Assembly: GCF_003119195.2 (NCBI RefSeq)
Contig: NZ_CP022262.1
Span: forward strand, 505,001-569,000
From: Azospirillum baldaniorum
GTDB lineage: Bacteria > Pseudomonadota > Alphaproteobacteria > Azospirillales > Azospirillaceae
Length of the DNA: 64,000 nt
Reading direction: 5' to 3'
Shown: in pieces, positions 42,844-51,634 of the stretch
Position numbering within the stretch: position 1 is the stretch's first letter
Layout of the letters: the number at the start of each line of letters is the position of its first letter
Program-made: the position numbers and the translations under genes
Notes under the pieces: generated by a model
Seen by the model: the letters and a program-made list of their open reading frames with translations, nothing else
What the model was told of the DNA's origin: nothing
The model's database searches: none

Positions 42844-43515
42844 TCAGTCGCCGGTTTGGCGGTTGGGGGCGGCGACCGGCTTGGATTCGGGGGAGCCGCG
42901 CTCGCGCAGATAGATGCCGAGCACGACCAGCACGCCCATGGACAGGAACTCGCTCTGCCAGTTCTGGAAGCTCTCGTACCAGAATTCCGGATCGGCCAGG
43001 GTTTCGCCCATGGTCTTGGTGGGCTGGTGGTGCCACGCCGCCTCTTCGTTCGAGCGCCGCGTGCTGCCCGCCAGATGCAGGACGAAGGACATCACGAACA
43101 GGGTCACCAGCGCGATGCTGAGCGAGTGGGAGTAGAGCCGCAGCAGCAGGCCGCCCCGGTGCACCGGCCAGGGCGCGTCGGGGTCGCCGCGCCGCCGCTG
43201 GGGCGCCTCGTCCTCCGGGTTGGCCTCTCCCGGCTTCTTGGATTCCGAGGAGCCCTTCTGGACCAGGATGGCGGTCAGCAGCACATAGACCGACATCTGG
43301 AGGAACTCGCTCTCCCAGTTCTCGAAGGTCGCCGACAGGAAATGGCCGGTGGTCAGGTAATCCAGGAAGCCGACGGGTGGCTGGGCGTGGAGGCGAAGCT
43401 CCTCCGCCAGGGTGCGCCATCCGGCCAGCACCTGCCCGACGATCGAGACGAGGAACAGCCCGAACAAGGCGACCGACAACCCGTTGTCCCGCAGGAAGCG
43501 ACGCATGTGCTGCAC
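42844..43515 (-). CDS. DUF6766-like membrane protein with an internal duplication
   Basis: This 223-residue protein has four hydrophobic segments arranged as two similar halves. The C-terminal end of each half matches: FLSATFENWESEFLQMSVY in the first and FWYESFQNWQSEFLSMGVL in the second, each followed by a membrane segment and a polar tail with SSESKK or SPESKP. The conserved NWxSEFL motif is typical of the DUF6766 family, whose function is unknown. The start could be the ATG at 43515 or the one three codons later. It lies 102 bases upstream of polA on the same strand. Confidence 0.75.
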   Translation of the reverse strand: MQHMRRFLRDNGLSVALFGLFLVSIVGQVLAGWRTLAEELRLHAQPPVGFLDYLTTGHFLSATFENWESEFLQMSVYVLLTAILVQKGSSESKKPGEANPEDEAPQRRRGDPDAPWPVHRGGLLLRLYSHSLSIALVTLFVMSFVLHLAGSTRRSNEEAAWHHQPTKTMGETLADPEFWYESFQNWQSEFLSMGVLVVLGIYLRERGSPESKPVAAPNRQTGD

Positions 43516-43673
43516 CTTTTTTTGATGCCACGGATTCTGATGCCACGCCCTGGTCCGTCAACGCTTGGCCAGGCAAGAGGTTTCCCCGCTCTCCCCGAAG
43601 CCTCGCCAGGAACCTTGAAAGGCGGGGTCCTGTTGATTGAAGGCTCCCCACAACAACCTCTGGTCCATTTCCC

Positions 43674-44159
43674 ATGAACCACCCTGTCGCCGGAGCCATC
43701 GCCGGACTGGCCGGCACCGTCGCCATGACGGCGGCCATGCGCGCGATGTTCCGCGCCCTGCCGGAGAAGGACCGTTACCCCTTGCCGCCGCGCCTGATCA
43801 CGGACCGCGTCGTCGGCCCGACCGGACTGATGGACGCGCTGGACGAACCGGAGCGCCGCGACCTGACGCTCGCCCTGCATTACGGCTACGGCGCCGCCGC
43901 CGGAGCGCTGTATCCGGCGGTCGCGCAGCGGGTTGGCGGACCGGCGGCGGTGACGGGAATCGGCTACGGCCTCGCGGTCTGGGGTGCCAGTTATCTCGGT
44001 TGGATCCCGGCGATGCGCATCCTCACCCCCGCGACCCGCCATCCGCGCGCCCGCAACAGCCTGATGCTGGCCGCCCATGTGGTGTGGGGAGGGGTTACGG
44101 GAGTCACGGCTGCGTATTTGATGAGCGGGAAGGCTAGAGCCGATTTGGCGCAAATGTAA
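43674..44159 (+). CDS. Small integral membrane protein, unknown function
   Basis: The 161-residue protein begins MNHPVAGAIAGLAGTVAMTA and has about four hydrophobic, Gly/Ala-rich segments (residues 5-25, 70-85, 90-112 and 128-150). The overall look recalls the YagU/DUF1440 group, but I cannot confirm membership. The ATG is plausible without a clear ribosome site. The last dozen codons change to AT-richer usage (TTG, AGA, AAG), just where the AT-rich reverse transcriptase island begins. The island's insertion may therefore have replaced the original C-terminus. Confidence 0.65.
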   Translation: MNHPVAGAIAGLAGTVAMTAAMRAMFRALPEKDRYPLPPRLITDRVVGPTGLMDALDEPERRDLTLALHYGYGAAAGALYPAVAQRVGGPAAVTGIGYGLAVWGASYLGWIPAMRILTPATRHPRARNSLMLAAHVVWGGVTGVTAAYLMSGKARADLAQM

Positions 44160-44498
44160 ACAAAATGGTTGTAACTGTTAATGACACTAAAGTATTTCAT
44201 TTATTAATGTTAAATATTCAGTCTACCGTATTCAGCAATCTTCAGGAAAAATTCATTGTAATCCCGTTTTTTTATTTTTATTTTAATGAAATTTAAAGGT
44301 TTTAAATTTTGATAACTAAATAGTAATCTTGCATTACGATTACAATTTAAGCGCCGTGATGGTTGTGGCATCACCCGTTTTTCTGAGCGTCGGTTATTCT
44401 AAAACGGCATTTAAGAGAACCTCTAGAAACTTCTGTGAGATGTGGTAACTTCAGCGGCAACACACTCTCGCAACAAGTGTAATGTGGCTGACTGAGCA
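44160..44498 (+). promoter_or_regulatory. AT-rich leader of the reverse transcriptase, possible noncoding RNA
   Basis: No protein-coding frame is convincing here. The stretch is strikingly AT-rich compared with the rest of the window. It contains GTAATC/GATTAC (44321-44341) and GTGATG/CATCAC (44356-44374), the latter followed by CCGTTTTT like a small terminator. Several defence-associated reverse transcriptases (for example DRT2 and DRT9) need a structured RNA encoded just upstream, so this leader is a candidate template RNA. It may otherwise be only promoter and leader. Confidence 0.45.
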
Positions 44499-46409
44499 AT
44501 GAACGATACTAATGAGCAGAATGCTGCCGAACCTTTGGAAAAGGTACAGACCAGCTCTAAAAACCATTCTCAAACAAATAATTTAACAAAGAAAAGCTAT
44601 GTCATACATAGCTCGTCACACACTGCCCGTCTTGACCAGCGTAGGGAAGATCTTAGTGATGTTTTTACTGTGAACGCAATGAAATCTTCCTGGGAAAAAT
44701 ATGTAATGGGCGGAATGAGGAGCCAATATTGGATTGATCTTCATGATCATTATGATTTCCATAGAAACAGAGGAGCTGTACTTCTTAGTTTAAGGCAAAG
44801 AATTCTCGACGGACAATATCGTCCTGAGCCGCCAATGTCTATTAGACTTGAGAAGGCTAATGGAATATGTCGACGGTTATCTGTTCCATCGGCTGAAGAC
44901 GCTGTTGTTCTGCAAACAATTGTTGAATGCATAAGCCCTTCAATAATAAAGAAAGCCCCTTCAAAAAATGCATATTATAGTAGAAGTCATAAGAACAAAA
45001 AGCCTCGCATAGATATTGAGGCTGACTATATATGGTTTGTCCAATATAAGAAATTTGCAAACCGCCTTCAAGAATTTGCATCAACAAGTAATTTCCTTTT
45101 AGTGACTGATGTAGCAAATTATTTTGATAATATTGAATTGTCGTCTCTTCGCAACTCTATTTCATCAATGGGTGAAATAAAAGAGGTGATAATGGATATT
45201 CTTTTTAATATATTAGACGAATTTCGTTGGCGTTCTGACTACCTGCCTGCGCCAGGAAGGGGCCTGCCTCAGGTGGATTTTGATGCTCCTCGATTGCTTG
45301 GACATGCTTTTTTGTTTGAACTAGACAAAGAGATTGCAAAGTGTACTGATGATAACTTTGTTAGATGGATGGATGACATTGATATTCCTGCAGACTCTGA
45401 GGAATCATGCAAACATCTCCTGTGTCGGCTAGATGAAATACTAAATGCCAGAGGATTAAGGCTTAATGGCTCAAAAACAAAGATTCTAAATGCGGAATTA
45501 GCAAAGCAGTATCTTTTCTCCGATGAGAATAAAAATCTTGATTTAATCGAAGAGGCTATAAAGGAAACAAAAGCTGATAATCAGAATGTTCCTAATGAAG
45601 CGCTCCAGGCAAGGTTTGACAAATTTTTCTGTGAATCAAGGAGCGGTCGTTGGGATAAGGTGCTGAAAAGATATATTGGCTTGTTCTCTAAAACTAATGA
45701 TAACTATATCGAGTCATTCCTCCCGGATTTGCTATCGAATTTTCCAGCAGTTAGAGACAATATATTCAGCTATTATTCATCTCTTGGATATTCAGATAAT
45801 AGATTGAAACAAATAGTAAATTATCTAACAAGTGAGCATTGTATTGATGATGTATCAATGTTTTCTGCCGTACGAGTACTTATAGGTTGGAAACTGGATT
45901 GGGAGAGCGAAGGCGCAGATCGTATTCGCTGGCTTGCCAATGAGATGGAGAAAGAGCGCAGGCATAACTTGGTTGGACCTATCTGGATAAATGCAAAGTA
46001 CTCAGCGCCAGGAGAGCTTAGAAATTTTATCAACCATAATAAAAATAGGTGGCTTTCAACTCATTATCTTGCGCGACAAGTCGCGGCGACGCTTCCTCGA
46101 TTGCGTTTATTACCTGACTTTTGCCAGCAGGTAGAGCGTTGGATTAGTGAGCGTGGGCTCAACGACGCTGCTTCTGTGATAAAGAACCTTGACGACATTC
46201 GGACTCGAGAAAAATTTGAGAAGCCAGAAATGTCGTACTTTAAACATGGTGAAGTAGCAAACAAAGCCTTTCCGCTGCATAAATTCCTTATATGCATGGA
46301 TGTTTTGCAATCGGGAAAATTTAATTATGATGAAAAGCAAAAACTAAAATTATATCTTTTGAATAATGTACAAGACCCCATCTATAAACGTTACTTTTCT
46401 ATGACGTAG
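44499..46409 (+). CDS. Reverse transcriptase of the Abi/unknown-group type, candidate anti-phage protein
   Basis: The 636-residue protein has a reverse transcriptase domain at about residues 60-330. Visible motifs are RRLSVPSAEDAV (125-136), the first catalytic Asp204 in LVTDVANYFD, GRGLPQVDFDAP (253-264) and FVRWMDDIDI (287-296), in which Asp292 and Asp293 replace the usual YxDD context with WMDD. LRLNGSKTKIL follows. The rest (about 335-636) is predicted helical without a maturase, HNH or nucleotidase signature, as in AbiA/AbiK-like and other unknown-group enzymes with HEAT-like C-termini. It is not a group II intron enzyme; retron-specific VTG is not evident. The gene is far more AT-rich than its neighbours and lies next to a tRNA gene, both signs of horizontal transfer. 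A defence role is inference. Confidence 0.85.
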   Translation: MNDTNEQNAAEPLEKVQTSSKNHSQTNNLTKKSYVIHSSSHTARLDQRREDLSDVFTVNAMKSSWEKYVMGGMRSQYWIDLHDHYDFHRNRGAVLLSLRQRILDGQYRPEPPMSIRLEKANGICRRLSVPSAEDAVVLQTIVECISPSIIKKAPSKNAYYSRSHKNKKPRIDIEADYIWFVQYKKFANRLQEFASTSNFLLVTDVANYFDNIELSSLRNSISSMGEIKEVIMDILFNILDEFRWRSDYLPAPGRGLPQVDFDAPRLLGHAFLFELDKEIAKCTDDNFVRWMDDIDIPADSEESCKHLLCRLDEILNARGLRLNGSKTKILNAELAKQYLFSDENKNLDLIEEAIKETKADNQNVPNEALQARFDKFFCESRSGRWDKVLKRYIGLFSKTNDNYIESFLPDLLSNFPAVRDNIFSYYSSLGYSDNRLKQIVNYLTSEHCIDDVSMFSAVRVLIGWKLDWESEGADRIRWLANEMEKERRHNLVGPIWINAKYSAPGELRNFINHNKNRWLSTHYLARQVAATLPRLRLLPDFCQQVERWISERGLNDAASVIKNLDDIRTREKFEKPEMSYFKHGEVANKAFPLHKFLICMDVLQSGKFNYDEKQKLKLYLLNNVQDPIYKRYFSMT

Positions 46410-46574
46410 CTGCGGGATTGGAGACCAATCGAGCTCTCAAGAAAATTGGTATTTTTTAGTCAATAGAAATAGGGTTTTGATCCATGATCTGGCCCCATTT
46501 CTGTTGAATTACTTCGCAGGGGGTGCAGGGTGCCAATGTTGCGGCACGAAATCAGTGCTTGTTTGATTTTTAGC

Positions 46575-46614
46575 ATTTCCCAGCGCGCCCAACCTATTGG
46601 GGCGCTTGGGAAAT
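46575..46614. terminator. Large hairpin beside tRNA-Arg
   Basis: ATTTCCCA pairs with TGGGAAAT, and inside it GCGCCC with GGGCGC, giving a long interrupted stem between the reverse transcriptase island and the tRNA gene. Read on the minus strand it follows the tRNA 3' end by three bases. There is no T-run, so it may be a processing or termination structure for the tRNA transcript. Confidence 0.5.
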
Positions 46615-46617
46615 CGC

Positions 46618-46694
<77 letters not shown>

Positions 46695-46790
46695 ATCATC
46701 AGCGGAGGCGCACCATAGCGAAAAGCCTCGGCCAGTGCAAACACTCCTTTCGACATTTTTTCACACCCCGCCGGGGCCGCCCATCCACGC

Positions 46791-47792
46791 TTATTTCGCG
46801 GCCAGGAGGCTGCGGTTGCGGTCGGCGCCGCTCGCCAGGGGCTGCTTGGGGTTCTCGATCCAGGCGGCGATGTCGTTGACCACCACTTGGCCCTTCAGGT
46901 CGCGCAGCAGCATGTGCCAGCCGTCGGGATAGACCGCCACCACATGCCGCCCGCCGGACTCGAAATCCTCGACCGCGCGGTTGACCGGGGTCTTCGGCAA
47001 CACCTCCTCGTGGGCGCCGTAGAGCACCAGGGACGGGACCGACAGATGCCCGCAGGCGGCCAGGGCCGTGCCCATCAGGTCGGTCAGCCCCTCCAGCGCG
47101 TCGACGCGGGAGCCCTTGATGACCAGCGGGTCGCGGCCCAGCGCCCGCAGCATCTCGATGTTGTCGGACGCCTGGATCTTCAGGTCCTTCGGCGGGTGCA
47201 CCACCATCCCGGGAACCGTGTTGTAGCTCAGCCAGAGCAGCGCCCGCGGGAAGAAGCCCATCGCGTCGCGGCCCCAGACGGCGGGGGCGACCAGGATCGT
47301 GCCGTTCACGTCGGGCGGAGTCGCGCTGGTCATCGCCGCCAGCACCACAGCACCGCCCATGCTCTCGCCCATCAGATGGACCGGCAGGCCGGGGTGGCGG
47401 GCGTGGACCTGGGAGACGGCCGCCTTCAGGTCGGCCACCAGCGTGTCGGTGCCCGGCCAGATGCCGGTGTTCCGCGTGGCGCCGAAGCCGCGCTGGTCGT
47501 AGGCGTAGACGGCGATCCCCCGCGCGGCGAGGCTGCGCCCAGCCCCGTCGAAGGCGTTGGAGTAGTCGTTGTAGCCGTGCAGGGCCAGAACCACCGCGTG
47601 CGGCGCCCCGCCCTCGGGCAGCCAGCGCCGCAGCGGCAGTTCGAAGCCGTCGGCGGCGATCAGGGCGCTGTCGGTCAGGGCCGGCTGGGTCATGGGCAAA
47701 CCCATCGGCTGATAGGCCGCGGTGCAGCCGGACAGCAGAAGGCCGATCCCGACGATCAGTTTCGCCATCCGGCCGGCCGGCCTACGCCGCAT
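46791..47792 (-). CDS. Lipoprotein alpha/beta hydrolase (lysophospholipase-like)
   Basis: The 333-residue protein starts with a lipoprotein signal ending LLLSGCTA, so Cys23 should be lipidated. The hydrolase domain (about 50-315) shows LALHGYNDYSNAF, the nucleophile in HLMGESMGGAVV, a late Asp/Glu region in LVLYGAHEEV and His in YPDGWHMLLRD. This matches monoacylglycerol lipase or lysophospholipase-like enzymes. The cellular substrate is unknown. The ATG at 47792 follows AAGGAG and overlaps the end of the upstream ABC gene by 11 bases, so the two are translationally coupled. A second ATG eight codons on would also keep the lipobox. Confidence 0.85.
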   Translation of the reverse strand: MRRRPAGRMAKLIVGIGLLLSGCTAAYQPMGLPMTQPALTDSALIAADGFELPLRRWLPEGGAPHAVVLALHGYNDYSNAFDGAGRSLAARGIAVYAYDQRGFGATRNTGIWPGTDTLVADLKAAVSQVHARHPGLPVHLMGESMGGAVVLAAMTSATPPDVNGTILVAPAVWGRDAMGFFPRALLWLSYNTVPGMVVHPPKDLKIQASDNIEMLRALGRDPLVIKGSRVDALEGLTDLMGTALAACGHLSVPSLVLYGAHEEVLPKTPVNRAVEDFESGGRHVVAVYPDGWHMLLRDLKGQVVVNDIAAWIENPKQPLASGADRNRSLLAAK

Positions 47793-48810
47793 CGTGTGCG
47801 ATCTCCTTCCGGGCGTGCGCGCCGCCGGTCAATTGCAGGAAGATGTCCTCCAGGTCCGATTCCTCGGTGCTGAGATCGACGACCCCCAGCCCCGCCCCGG
47901 CCAGGGCGGCGAGGATGCCGTCCACCCTCTGGCGGCTCGGCTGGTAGCGGACGATCAGGCGCCGCGGCTCGGCCAGTTCGGCGGTGAAGGCGGACAGTTC
48001 CGCCGGCACGGCGGCCAGGTCGCGGTCGACCAGAACGGTCAGCGCCTTGGCGTCCACCCGGCGGAGCAGAGTGGCGGTCGGCTCGCAGGCCACCACCGTG
48101 CCGTGGTTGATGATGGCGATGGAGTCGCACAGCTCCTGCGCCTCCTCCAGGTAATGAGTGGTCAGCAGCACCGTCGAGCCCTCGCGGTTCAACTTGCGCA
48201 CATGCTCCCACAACTGGATGCGCAGTTCCACGTCCACGCCGGCGGTCGGCTCGTCCAGCACCAGGACGGGCGGGGTGTGGACCATCGCCTTCGCCACCAT
48301 CAGCCGCCGCTTCATGCCGCCCGACAGCGACCGGGCGTAGGCGTCGGCCTTGTCGCGCAGCCCCACGGCCTCCAGCAGCTCCTCGGTCCGCCGCTCGGCC
48401 TTGGGCACGCCGTAGAGGCCGGCCTGGAGCTCCAGCATTTCCCGAGGGGTGAAAAAAGGGTCCATGTTCAGTTCCTGGGGGACCACGCCGATCGACGCCC
48501 GCGCTTGGCGCGGATGGGCGTCGATGTCGGTTCCCCAGATCGACACCGTGCCGCCGGTCTTGTTGACCAGCCCGGCCATGATGTTGATGAGCGTCGACTT
48601 GCCCGCCCCGTTCGGCCCCAGCAGCCCGAACACCGCCCCGCGGGGAATCGCCAGATCGATGCCCTTAAGGGCTTGTTTCGGGCCGGCCTTGCCGGCGGCC
48701 TGATAGGTCTTGGTGAGGCCGCGGACCTCCACGGCGTAGGCGGGGACGGCGTGGGTGGGCAAGGTGGAGGCGGGCAGGGCGGCGGCGTTCAGCGGGGCGT
48801 GCGCAACCAT
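47782..48810 (-). CDS. ABC transporter ATP-binding protein (ABC-2 type)
   Basis: The product is about 342 residues from the ATG at 48810. It shows a Walker A GLLGPNGAGKST, a Q-loop in GVVPQELN, the signature LSGGMKRRL, Walker B with VLVLDEPTAGVD and the switch His in LLTTHYLEEA. The C-terminal extension after about residue 230 is typical of DrrA/YadG-like ATPases that work with separate ABC-2 permeases in export. No permease gene is adjacent. The frame also opens at a GTG at 48867, but the added residues look non-coding. The lipoprotein hydrolase gene overlaps its 3' end, hinting at a joint role in envelope lipid or drug transport. Confidence 0.88.
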   Translation of the reverse strand: MVAHAPLNAAALPASTLPTHAVPAYAVEVRGLTKTYQAAGKAGPKQALKGIDLAIPRGAVFGLLGPNGAGKSTLINIMAGLVNKTGGTVSIWGTDIDAHPRQARASIGVVPQELNMDPFFTPREMLELQAGLYGVPKAERRTEELLEAVGLRDKADAYARSLSGGMKRRLMVAKAMVHTPPVLVLDEPTAGVDVELRIQLWEHVRKLNREGSTVLLTTHYLEEAQELCDSIAIINHGTVVACEPTATLLRRVDAKALTVLVDRDLAAVPAELSAFTAELAEPRRLIVRYQPSRQRVDGILAALAGAGLGVVDLSTEESDLEDIFLQLTGGAHARKEIAHDAA

Positions 48811-48990
48811 GGAATTGAAAGGGCCTTTCCGGTCGTGCCCCGAGTCCGAACCCACGGGGGCGATCACTGTCCAATCACTTGATCCGTCCGGCGCGTTGGG
48901 TATGATCCGACCCCGCGCGCGTGCCTCATTCGGTGGGCATCTTAACGATGGCGTTAACGCGCGCGTGTGTCAAAGTGGAGGATGTCTGCC

Positions 48991-49173
48991 ATGCAGCCAG
49001 TTGAAACGATCGAAGTCGAGACCCTGACCGTCGGATGCGACGGCGGCGGCGGTGCGCTCGGCCACCCGCTGGTCTATCTGACGCTGAGCGCCGAGGGGAA
49101 GGTCGAATGCCCCTACTGCTCGCGCCACTTCGTCCTGAAGGAAGGCGCGAAGACGGGCACGCACGGGCACTGA
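48991..49173 (+). CDS. Zinc-finger domain protein (CHCC type)
   Basis: The 60-residue protein has the Cys-His-Cys-Cys arrangement of small alphaproteobacterial zinc-finger proteins related to the NDUFS6 zinc domain: VGCDGG, LGHPLVYLTL, then ECPYCSRHFVL. It probably binds one zinc ion, and in relatives it has been linked to respiratory complex assembly. GTGGAGGATG places a ribosome site just before the ATG at 48991, which I prefer to the GTG at 48967. A good terminator follows. Confidence 0.8.
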   Translation: MQPVETIEVETLTVGCDGGGGALGHPLVYLTLSAEGKVECPYCSRHFVLKEGAKTGTHGH

Positions 49174-49216
49174 GTCCGGCGGAGTCTCTTACAGGGCGGA
49201 AATCCCGCGCGCAGCG

Positions 49217-49246
49217 AGGGCCGGAGCGATCCGGCCCTTTTTGTTT
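49217..49246 (+). terminator. Rho-independent terminator after the zinc-finger gene
   Basis: AGGGCCGGA pairs with TCCGGCCCT across the tetraloop GCGA and is followed by TTTTTGTTT. The remaining bases up to about 49512 form an AT-richer stretch likely to hold the promoter of the PAS-GGDEF-EAL gene; no gene is seen in it. Confidence 0.9.
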
Positions 49247-49512
49247 GCCGGCGGTCCGAACCGGTGGTTCAGCTCGATTCTGTGGCCTTTCCGCCACCCG
49301 GCGGTGTGGCGATGCAACGTCCGGGCGGGATGAGTCATATGCCTCTTTTATTGCAATTGTGAAAAATATAAAACGAACCGCCTTGACGCGCGTCGCGATC
49401 CGCCTTCTACTTTTTTGCGGCGCAAAAGAGGCGTCCATCGCAATTGCCCGCTCAGGTCCTTCGCATGCTTTTTCCTGAGGCCAACGCTCTCGCGCCAGAT
49501 GAGGCCCGGTCC

Positions 49513-51576
49513 ATGAGCCAAGAGACGGAAGAGCAATACAGAAGTATTTTCGAGAACGCGGTCGAAGGTATTTACCAGACCACGGTGGACGGGCGTTATC
49601 TGCGGGTCAACCCGGCGCTGTCGCGCATCTACGGCTACCGGTCGCCGGCCGACCTAATCGACAACCTGACGGACATCGCCGGCCAGCTCTACGTCGATCC
49701 CGGCAAGCGCGAGGCCTTTGCCCGCCTGATGGCCGAGCGCGACGTGGTGCAGAGCTTCGAGGCGCGGGTCTTCCGCAACGACGGTTCGATCATCTGGATT
49801 TCGGAGAACGCGCGCTGCGTGCGCGATCCGCAGGGCCGCATCCGCTATTACGAAGGCACCGTCCAGGACATCACCGAGCGCAAGCAGCACGAGGAAAAGA
49901 TCCGGCTGCTCGCCACCGTCTTCGACAGCGTGGCCGACGGCATCCTGATCGTGGACCCCGATCTGTCGGTGCAGGCGGTCAACCCGGCCTACGAGGTGAT
50001 GACCGACTTCCAGCGGGAGGCGCTTCTCCACCGCCCGCTGGTGATCTTCGCCCCCGGTTCCCACGAGCGCGCCTTCATCGAGGACATCTGGCGCACCGCG
50101 CGCACGGAGGGGCGCTGGCAGGGCGAGGTGACCAGCTTCCGCCATTCCGGCGACGCCTTCGCGGCCTCGCTGTCGGTCACGGCGGTGCGTGCGCCGGGCG
50201 GGGCGCTGGAGCATTACGTGCTGACGCTCGCCGACATCAGCCAGCGCAAGTACCAGGAACACCAGATCCGCTATCAGGCCAGCTTCGACCGGCTGACCGA
50301 CTTGCCCAACCGCTGGCTGGTCTGCGAGCGGCTGGAGGAGGCCATCGTGCGCGCCCAGCGCATGCGCACCAAGGTCGCCGTGGCCTTCCTCGACCTCAAC
50401 CGCTTCAAGCAGGTGAACGACACGCTGGGCCACCACGCCGGTGACGACCTGCTGAAGCTGGTGGCCAAGCGCCTGCGCAACTGCACCCGCGTGTCCGACA
50501 CGGTGGGACGGCTCGGCGGCGACGAGTTCCTGATCGTGGCGCCCGACGCGGTGGACCGCGCCGCCGGCGCCCGGCTGGTCGAGAAGGTGCTCTATTCGAT
50601 GGGCGAGCCCTTCGCCGTCCACAATCAGGAGCTTTTCTGCGGCGCCTCGATCGGCGTCGCCTTCTTCCCCGACGACGGCGAGACGGCGGACCAGCTTCTG
50701 CGCAACGCCGACCTCGCCATGTACCACGCCAAGCGCAACCCGGAATGCAAGTTCGTCTTCTACGAGGCGGGCATGCGGGAGCGCACCGGCTTCACGTTGG
50801 GGCTGGAAAGCGACCTGCGCCGCGCCGCCGCGACCGGCGAGGAGTTCGCGCTGCATTTCCAGCCCAAGGTGGACATGCCGCAGCGCGGCTTCCACCGGGT
50901 GATCGGGGCGGAGGCGCTGATCCGCTGGCACCACCCGGTGCGCGGCCTCGTCAGCCCGGCGGAGTTCATCCCGCTGGCCGAGGAGACCGGCCTGATCTGG
51001 GAAATCGGCGCCTGGACCCTGAGGGAGGCCTGCGGCCGGCTGGCCGGCTGGCTGGCCGCCGGGTTGGACATCGCGTCGGTGTCGGTCAACCTGTCGCCGC
51101 GCCAGTTCCAGGACGCGCGTCTGGTGAATTTCGTGCGCGACGTGGTGGAGCGCAGCGGCGTCCCGCCGGAGCGGCTGGAGCTGGAGCTGACCGAGGGCGC
51201 CATGATCGGCGACATCGAGAAGGCGGTGACCATCCTGCACGGGCTGAAGGGGATCGGCATCCGCCTGTCCATCGACGATTTCGGGACCGGCTATTCCTCC
51301 CTGGCCTATCTGAAGCGGTTCCCGATCAACACGCTGAAGATCGACCGCAGCTTCGTCCGCGACATCGTGCAGTCCTCCACCGACCCGGCCATCGTCAACA
51401 CCATCGTGAACCTCGCCGACAGCCTGGGCTTCGACACCATCGCCGAAGGGGTGGAGACGGAGGAGCAGGCGGACATGCTGCGCCGCCAGCGCTGCACGCG
51501 CATCCAGGGCTTCCTGATCAGCCGCCCGCTGGACGTGGACGCTTTCCAGCGCTTCCTGGTGGAGAACGCTGGGTAA
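49513..51576 (+). CDS. PAS-PAS-GGDEF-EAL cyclic-di-GMP signalling protein
   Basis: The protein is about 687 residues. It has two PAS domains (about 8-130 and 135-255, each ending in DITERK or DISQRK), a GGDEF domain (about 265-430) with intact LGGDEFLIV, and an EAL domain (about 440-685) with GAEALIRW, VNLSPRQF, ELELTEG, IDDFGTGYSSL, LKIDRSF and AEGVE. Both enzyme activities are therefore possible: synthesis of c-di-GMP from GTP, and its hydrolysis. No membrane segment is present, so the input is cytoplasmic. The frame opens further upstream, at a TTG (49444) and an ATG (49465). I chose the ATG at 49513, which follows GATGAGGCCC at suitable spacing. It converges on the Cache-like gene. Confidence 0.92.
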   Translation: MSQETEEQYRSIFENAVEGIYQTTVDGRYLRVNPALSRIYGYRSPADLIDNLTDIAGQLYVDPGKREAFARLMAERDVVQSFEARVFRNDGSIIWISENARCVRDPQGRIRYYEGTVQDITERKQHEEKIRLLATVFDSVADGILIVDPDLSVQAVNPAYEVMTDFQREALLHRPLVIFAPGSHERAFIEDIWRTARTEGRWQGEVTSFRHSGDAFAASLSVTAVRAPGGALEHYVLTLADISQRKYQEHQIRYQASFDRLTDLPNRWLVCERLEEAIVRAQRMRTKVAVAFLDLNRFKQVNDTLGHHAGDDLLKLVAKRLRNCTRVSDTVGRLGGDEFLIVAPDAVDRAAGARLVEKVLYSMGEPFAVHNQELFCGASIGVAFFPDDGETADQLLRNADLAMYHAKRNPECKFVFYEAGMRERTGFTLGLESDLRRAAATGEEFALHFQPKVDMPQRGFHRVIGAEALIRWHHPVRGLVSPAEFIPLAEETGLIWEIGAWTLREACGRLAGWLAAGLDIASVSVNLSPRQFQDARLVNFVRDVVERSGVPPERLELELTEGAMIGDIEKAVTILHGLKGIGIRLSIDDFGTGYSSLAYLKRFPINTLKIDRSFVRDIVQSSTDPAIVNTIVNLADSLGFDTIAEGVETEEQADMLRRQRCTRIQGFLISRPLDVDAFQRFLVENAG

Positions 51577-51634
51577 GCGGCTCCCCGGCTGGCCGCTGTC
51601 CGAATGGAGCGGACCGACGGGAAGCCGCGCCCCG

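Noticed and set aside
44499..46409. Reverse transcriptase as a group II intron or retron component
   Set aside because: There is no maturase or HNH domain, no intron-like RNA structure seen and no VTG motif typical of retron enzymes.
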